Source of the DNA: Symbiodinium natans
Taxonomy: Eukaryota > Sar > Dinophyceae > Suessiales > Symbiodiniaceae
DNA: 64,000 bases
Direction: 5' to 3'
NCBI GenBank assembly: GCA_905221605.1
Contig: CAJNDS010000497.1
Span: 35,001-99,000 of the forward strand
Both the position numbers and the translations under genes were made by a program. Shown piece after piece: positions 61,901-64,000 of the stretch; the first letter of the stretch is position 1; the number at the start of each line of letters is the position of its first letter. The notes under the pieces were generated by a model that was not told the origin of the DNA, did not search any database, and worked only from the letters and a program-made list of their open reading frames with translations.

Positions 61901-62523
61901 CATGGCAGTTAGAGGTCCCGGAATTCAGCGGCACATCCGCCGGCAAGGCCGAGACTTGTTGCATGGACCTCCGCAAGCAGCAAGGAATGAAGACTCAAGA
62001 GCCCCGTCTCAGGCCGCCAGCCCAATTGGTTTTAGATTGCTGTTTGGCTAAGTTTTGGGCTGGCCGGAACAAAACTTGACCCTTTTCCTGGGACTGTATC
62101 AATTTGAGCCTGTCGAATAAATTGGGAAAGAATTCACCAGTCGGGATTTAATGTGAAAGGTGTCACAGCGAGCCGTGTGCAAGTAGGTTAAGTTCATGGT
62201 TTCTACCCCCAAACAGACCTGAAATCGCTGCCCTGGACACCTCCCGCCCTCCAACAGCGAAGAAGTATTGAGCCTCCCGACTTGGCTCTGCGCTTTCTCA
62301 GCCGCAATTTTGGCTTTGCAGCTTGTGGGGAGGCCCTCCTGCCTTCCCGACTTCTTGGCTTCGCGGTTTTCTGACAGCAGAGATGGACCTGTGATCATCA
62401 CAGAGATCAAATCCATCCCTGTCGGCGTGGCAGCTTGTTGGTCCACGTGCCAAGGCCCTTCCCTTCCAGCCCGAGGGCTAGCGGTGGATCGGCGTTCGCA
62501 CGCGCTGTGGACGAACAGTTTGC

Positions 62524-62640
62524 ACACATTTGGGTGGTTATCTAAACTATGATCCCTTTTGGGGTACCCGAAATATGAGGTGCCGTATTTTACTAGGGAC
62601 CCCAAAAGGGATCATAATTCTGACGACCACCCATTTGTGC
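62524..62640. mobile_element. 117-bp foldback (MITE-like) element
   Basis: The outer parts of the stretch are inverted complements: GCACA…TGGGTGGT at 62524-62540 pairs with ACCACCCA…TGTGC at 62626-62640. An exact 17-bp arm, ATGATCCCTTTTGGGGT (from 62551), pairs with its complement near 62597-62613. The centre is about 30 bp. No coding sequence. It resembles a tiny inverted-repeat transposon or a hairpin element; I could not define a target duplication. Confidence 0.7.
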
Positions 62641-64000
62641 CTCCGAAGTAGGAAGCGCCGAGTGTGTCGCTCTGGGCCAATGCAACTCGGAGCGTAGTGT
62701 AACACACTGCATGTCGAGCATCGTCTGGGATTGTGCTTGCAGCTTTGCAGACACGGTGGTAATGCACTCGGCGGTCCCTGAAAGGTTTTGGTGGAAAGCC
62801 TTAGGGGTAAAGGCCGATTTCTTGGCTCTTTTCGGCTGGGGAGTGGAGGAGCCAGGCGATGCTCAGATACGCAGCCGCAAATAGCATTGAACATGGCCTT
62901 TTAGTTATCTTAAAGCGTGTGATGATGAAGCTTGACGCTGAAGCGTGACGCTGTAGCAATGCCGGGATAATACAGTGCCGCTCGGGGTTTCCTGTGGTTC
63001 ACATGTCGAAAGCGCCGCGCGTGTCATCGTTTCGCTGCTTGCGACTTTCCACGATCGGCACCTGCCGGCAGACTCGCTTTCGCACTGTTTCTTCCTTCTG
63101 GTGGCTTTTGGCAGTGTTCTCGACGCCTTTGATTGACTACGTCCATGGTCCTATCGCTTCCATGGACCAGAGGATTGCATACCCGAGTGATGCTTACGTC
63201 CATGTTGCCTGGGCATGGAAGCGGCCCAGACCCGCGGCCGGGCTGGGCAAGGGTTCTGGGTTCCGCCATGAGGATTGACGACATGTTTCTTTGGGCAGCA
63301 CTAATCGGCAGGCAGGAATGAAGCATCAAAACGTATGAGAGAAGCGAAACACAGAACGAAACCGCAAGATCGCAACCTTCGCAGCCCGCAGCAGATCCCA
63401 AGGCGCTGACACATGGAACGCGCGGTTTTTCCAGGTTACATGGACCGGTTCGGAAATTTTTCAAGGCTTTGCGAACCCAACCAACCCATTTCTTCGTCAT
63501 GCCCTTGTTGCAAGGCATCAGTCCAGACGATCCAGAGAAGTATTAGGTGCAAGCGCATGCGCGCCCTGCTTCGGGGTGCAGCTCCCGGAGGGGACACACT
63601 TCCGCGTAGAGCCTTCGGACGCGCTATAACTTGCGGCGAAAGTGGTGCTGGTCCTCATACCAGGACTCAGAACGTTGTTTTTGGCGGACGACAGTCAAAG
63701 GTCACTCCCAGGACGGGGGTCCCAAAAAGGTGCCATGGAGGGGAGGTAATTTCTCGTTGGGGGTCCTGGCTGCTTGTTCTAGACTCCTGACCGGAAGCCG
63801 AGGCGAATTCTGCACAAAAGCCACGAACTAATGGACTCAGAAACTTTTTTGTGAGATTTTTCTGCGTTTTTTTCGTTTTTTCGTCAGCTGAGTTTTCCCG
63901 GAAGGGTCTACAAAAAGGAGGCAAAAGGCCGCTTCAGCCTGTAAACGAAATAATTTAATGGTCTTGTGGTAGTCGTGTGTTGATTCGGAACTCGCCCGCC

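Larger units (their letters stand above)
60970..64000. other. No gene recognised; small repeats
   Basis: Neither strand shows a domain. A short minisatellite with steps of the GCGACGCG[C/T] kind lies at about 61843-61900, and a foldback element at 62524-62640. The right end of the window (63560-64000) shows nothing I can identify. Confidence 0.5.

Noticed and set aside
1-64000. Bacterial or organelle contamination
   Set aside because: Spliceosomal introns, LINE and copia elements, long microsatellites and telomere-like tracts indicate nuclear eukaryotic DNA throughout.

Overview
The window looks like nuclear DNA of a dinoflagellate, most probably a Symbiodiniaceae-type alga. The evidence is: many short introns whose donors are GC, GA or GT with AG|G acceptors; a very large alveolate-style surface protein built from MAM, RCC1, SRCR, kelch and GCC2/GCC3 modules; a laforin homologue, as expected in a lineage that stores cytosolic starch; scattered TTTAGGG-like interstitial repeats; long microsatellites; and every recognisable gene on the + strand. 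I see no rRNA, tRNA or CRISPR array.

Layout. 1-3340: no gene recognised. 3344-14455: one multi-exon gene for a modular extracellular and multi-pass membrane protein, with a recent internal duplication of a MAM exon pair and a few apparent frameshifts. 14456-21261: gene-poor DNA with telomere-like tracts, microsatellites, a possible reverse-transcriptase relic and a satellite of about 105 bp. 21262-42568: a non-LTR retrotransposon (LINE, about 10.4 kb without its insert) flanked by a 13-bp target-site duplication and inserted into one unit of that satellite. The LINE is split by a Ty1/copia element at 26123-37065, which has identical 200-bp LTRs, a 5-bp target duplication and one open frame of 3,327 codons. 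42582-44071: repeats. 44072-45832: an IS1595/Merlin-like DDE transposase gene with one intron. 46968-52620: scattered exons of an unrecognised coiled-coil, low-complexity protein. 52861-58614: a kelch-repeat gene whose repeats are split by introns at recurring positions. 59998-60969: an intronless laforin-like gene (CBM20 plus dual-specificity phosphatase). 60970-64000: no gene recognised, one 117-bp foldback element.

The most unusual content is the LINE. Besides an apurinic-type endonuclease, a reverse transcriptase and C2H2 zinc fingers, it carries a Tpt1/KptA-like RNA 2'-phosphotransferase domain upstream of the endonuclease. It also carries a C19 ubiquitin-specific-protease domain downstream of the reverse transcriptase, and an 286-codon frame overlapping the polymerase frame. 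A short palindromic motif (GGGG[A/T]GCCGA paired with TCGGCCCC) recurs about 16 times across the LINE, in all three codon phases. I did not see it in the nested copia element. This suggests a nucleic-acid-level signal belonging to the element. The copia element is also unusual: hydrophobic segments precede gag, and a membrane segment followed by a roughly 375-residue coiled coil and a W-rich tail follow RNase H, all in one frame.
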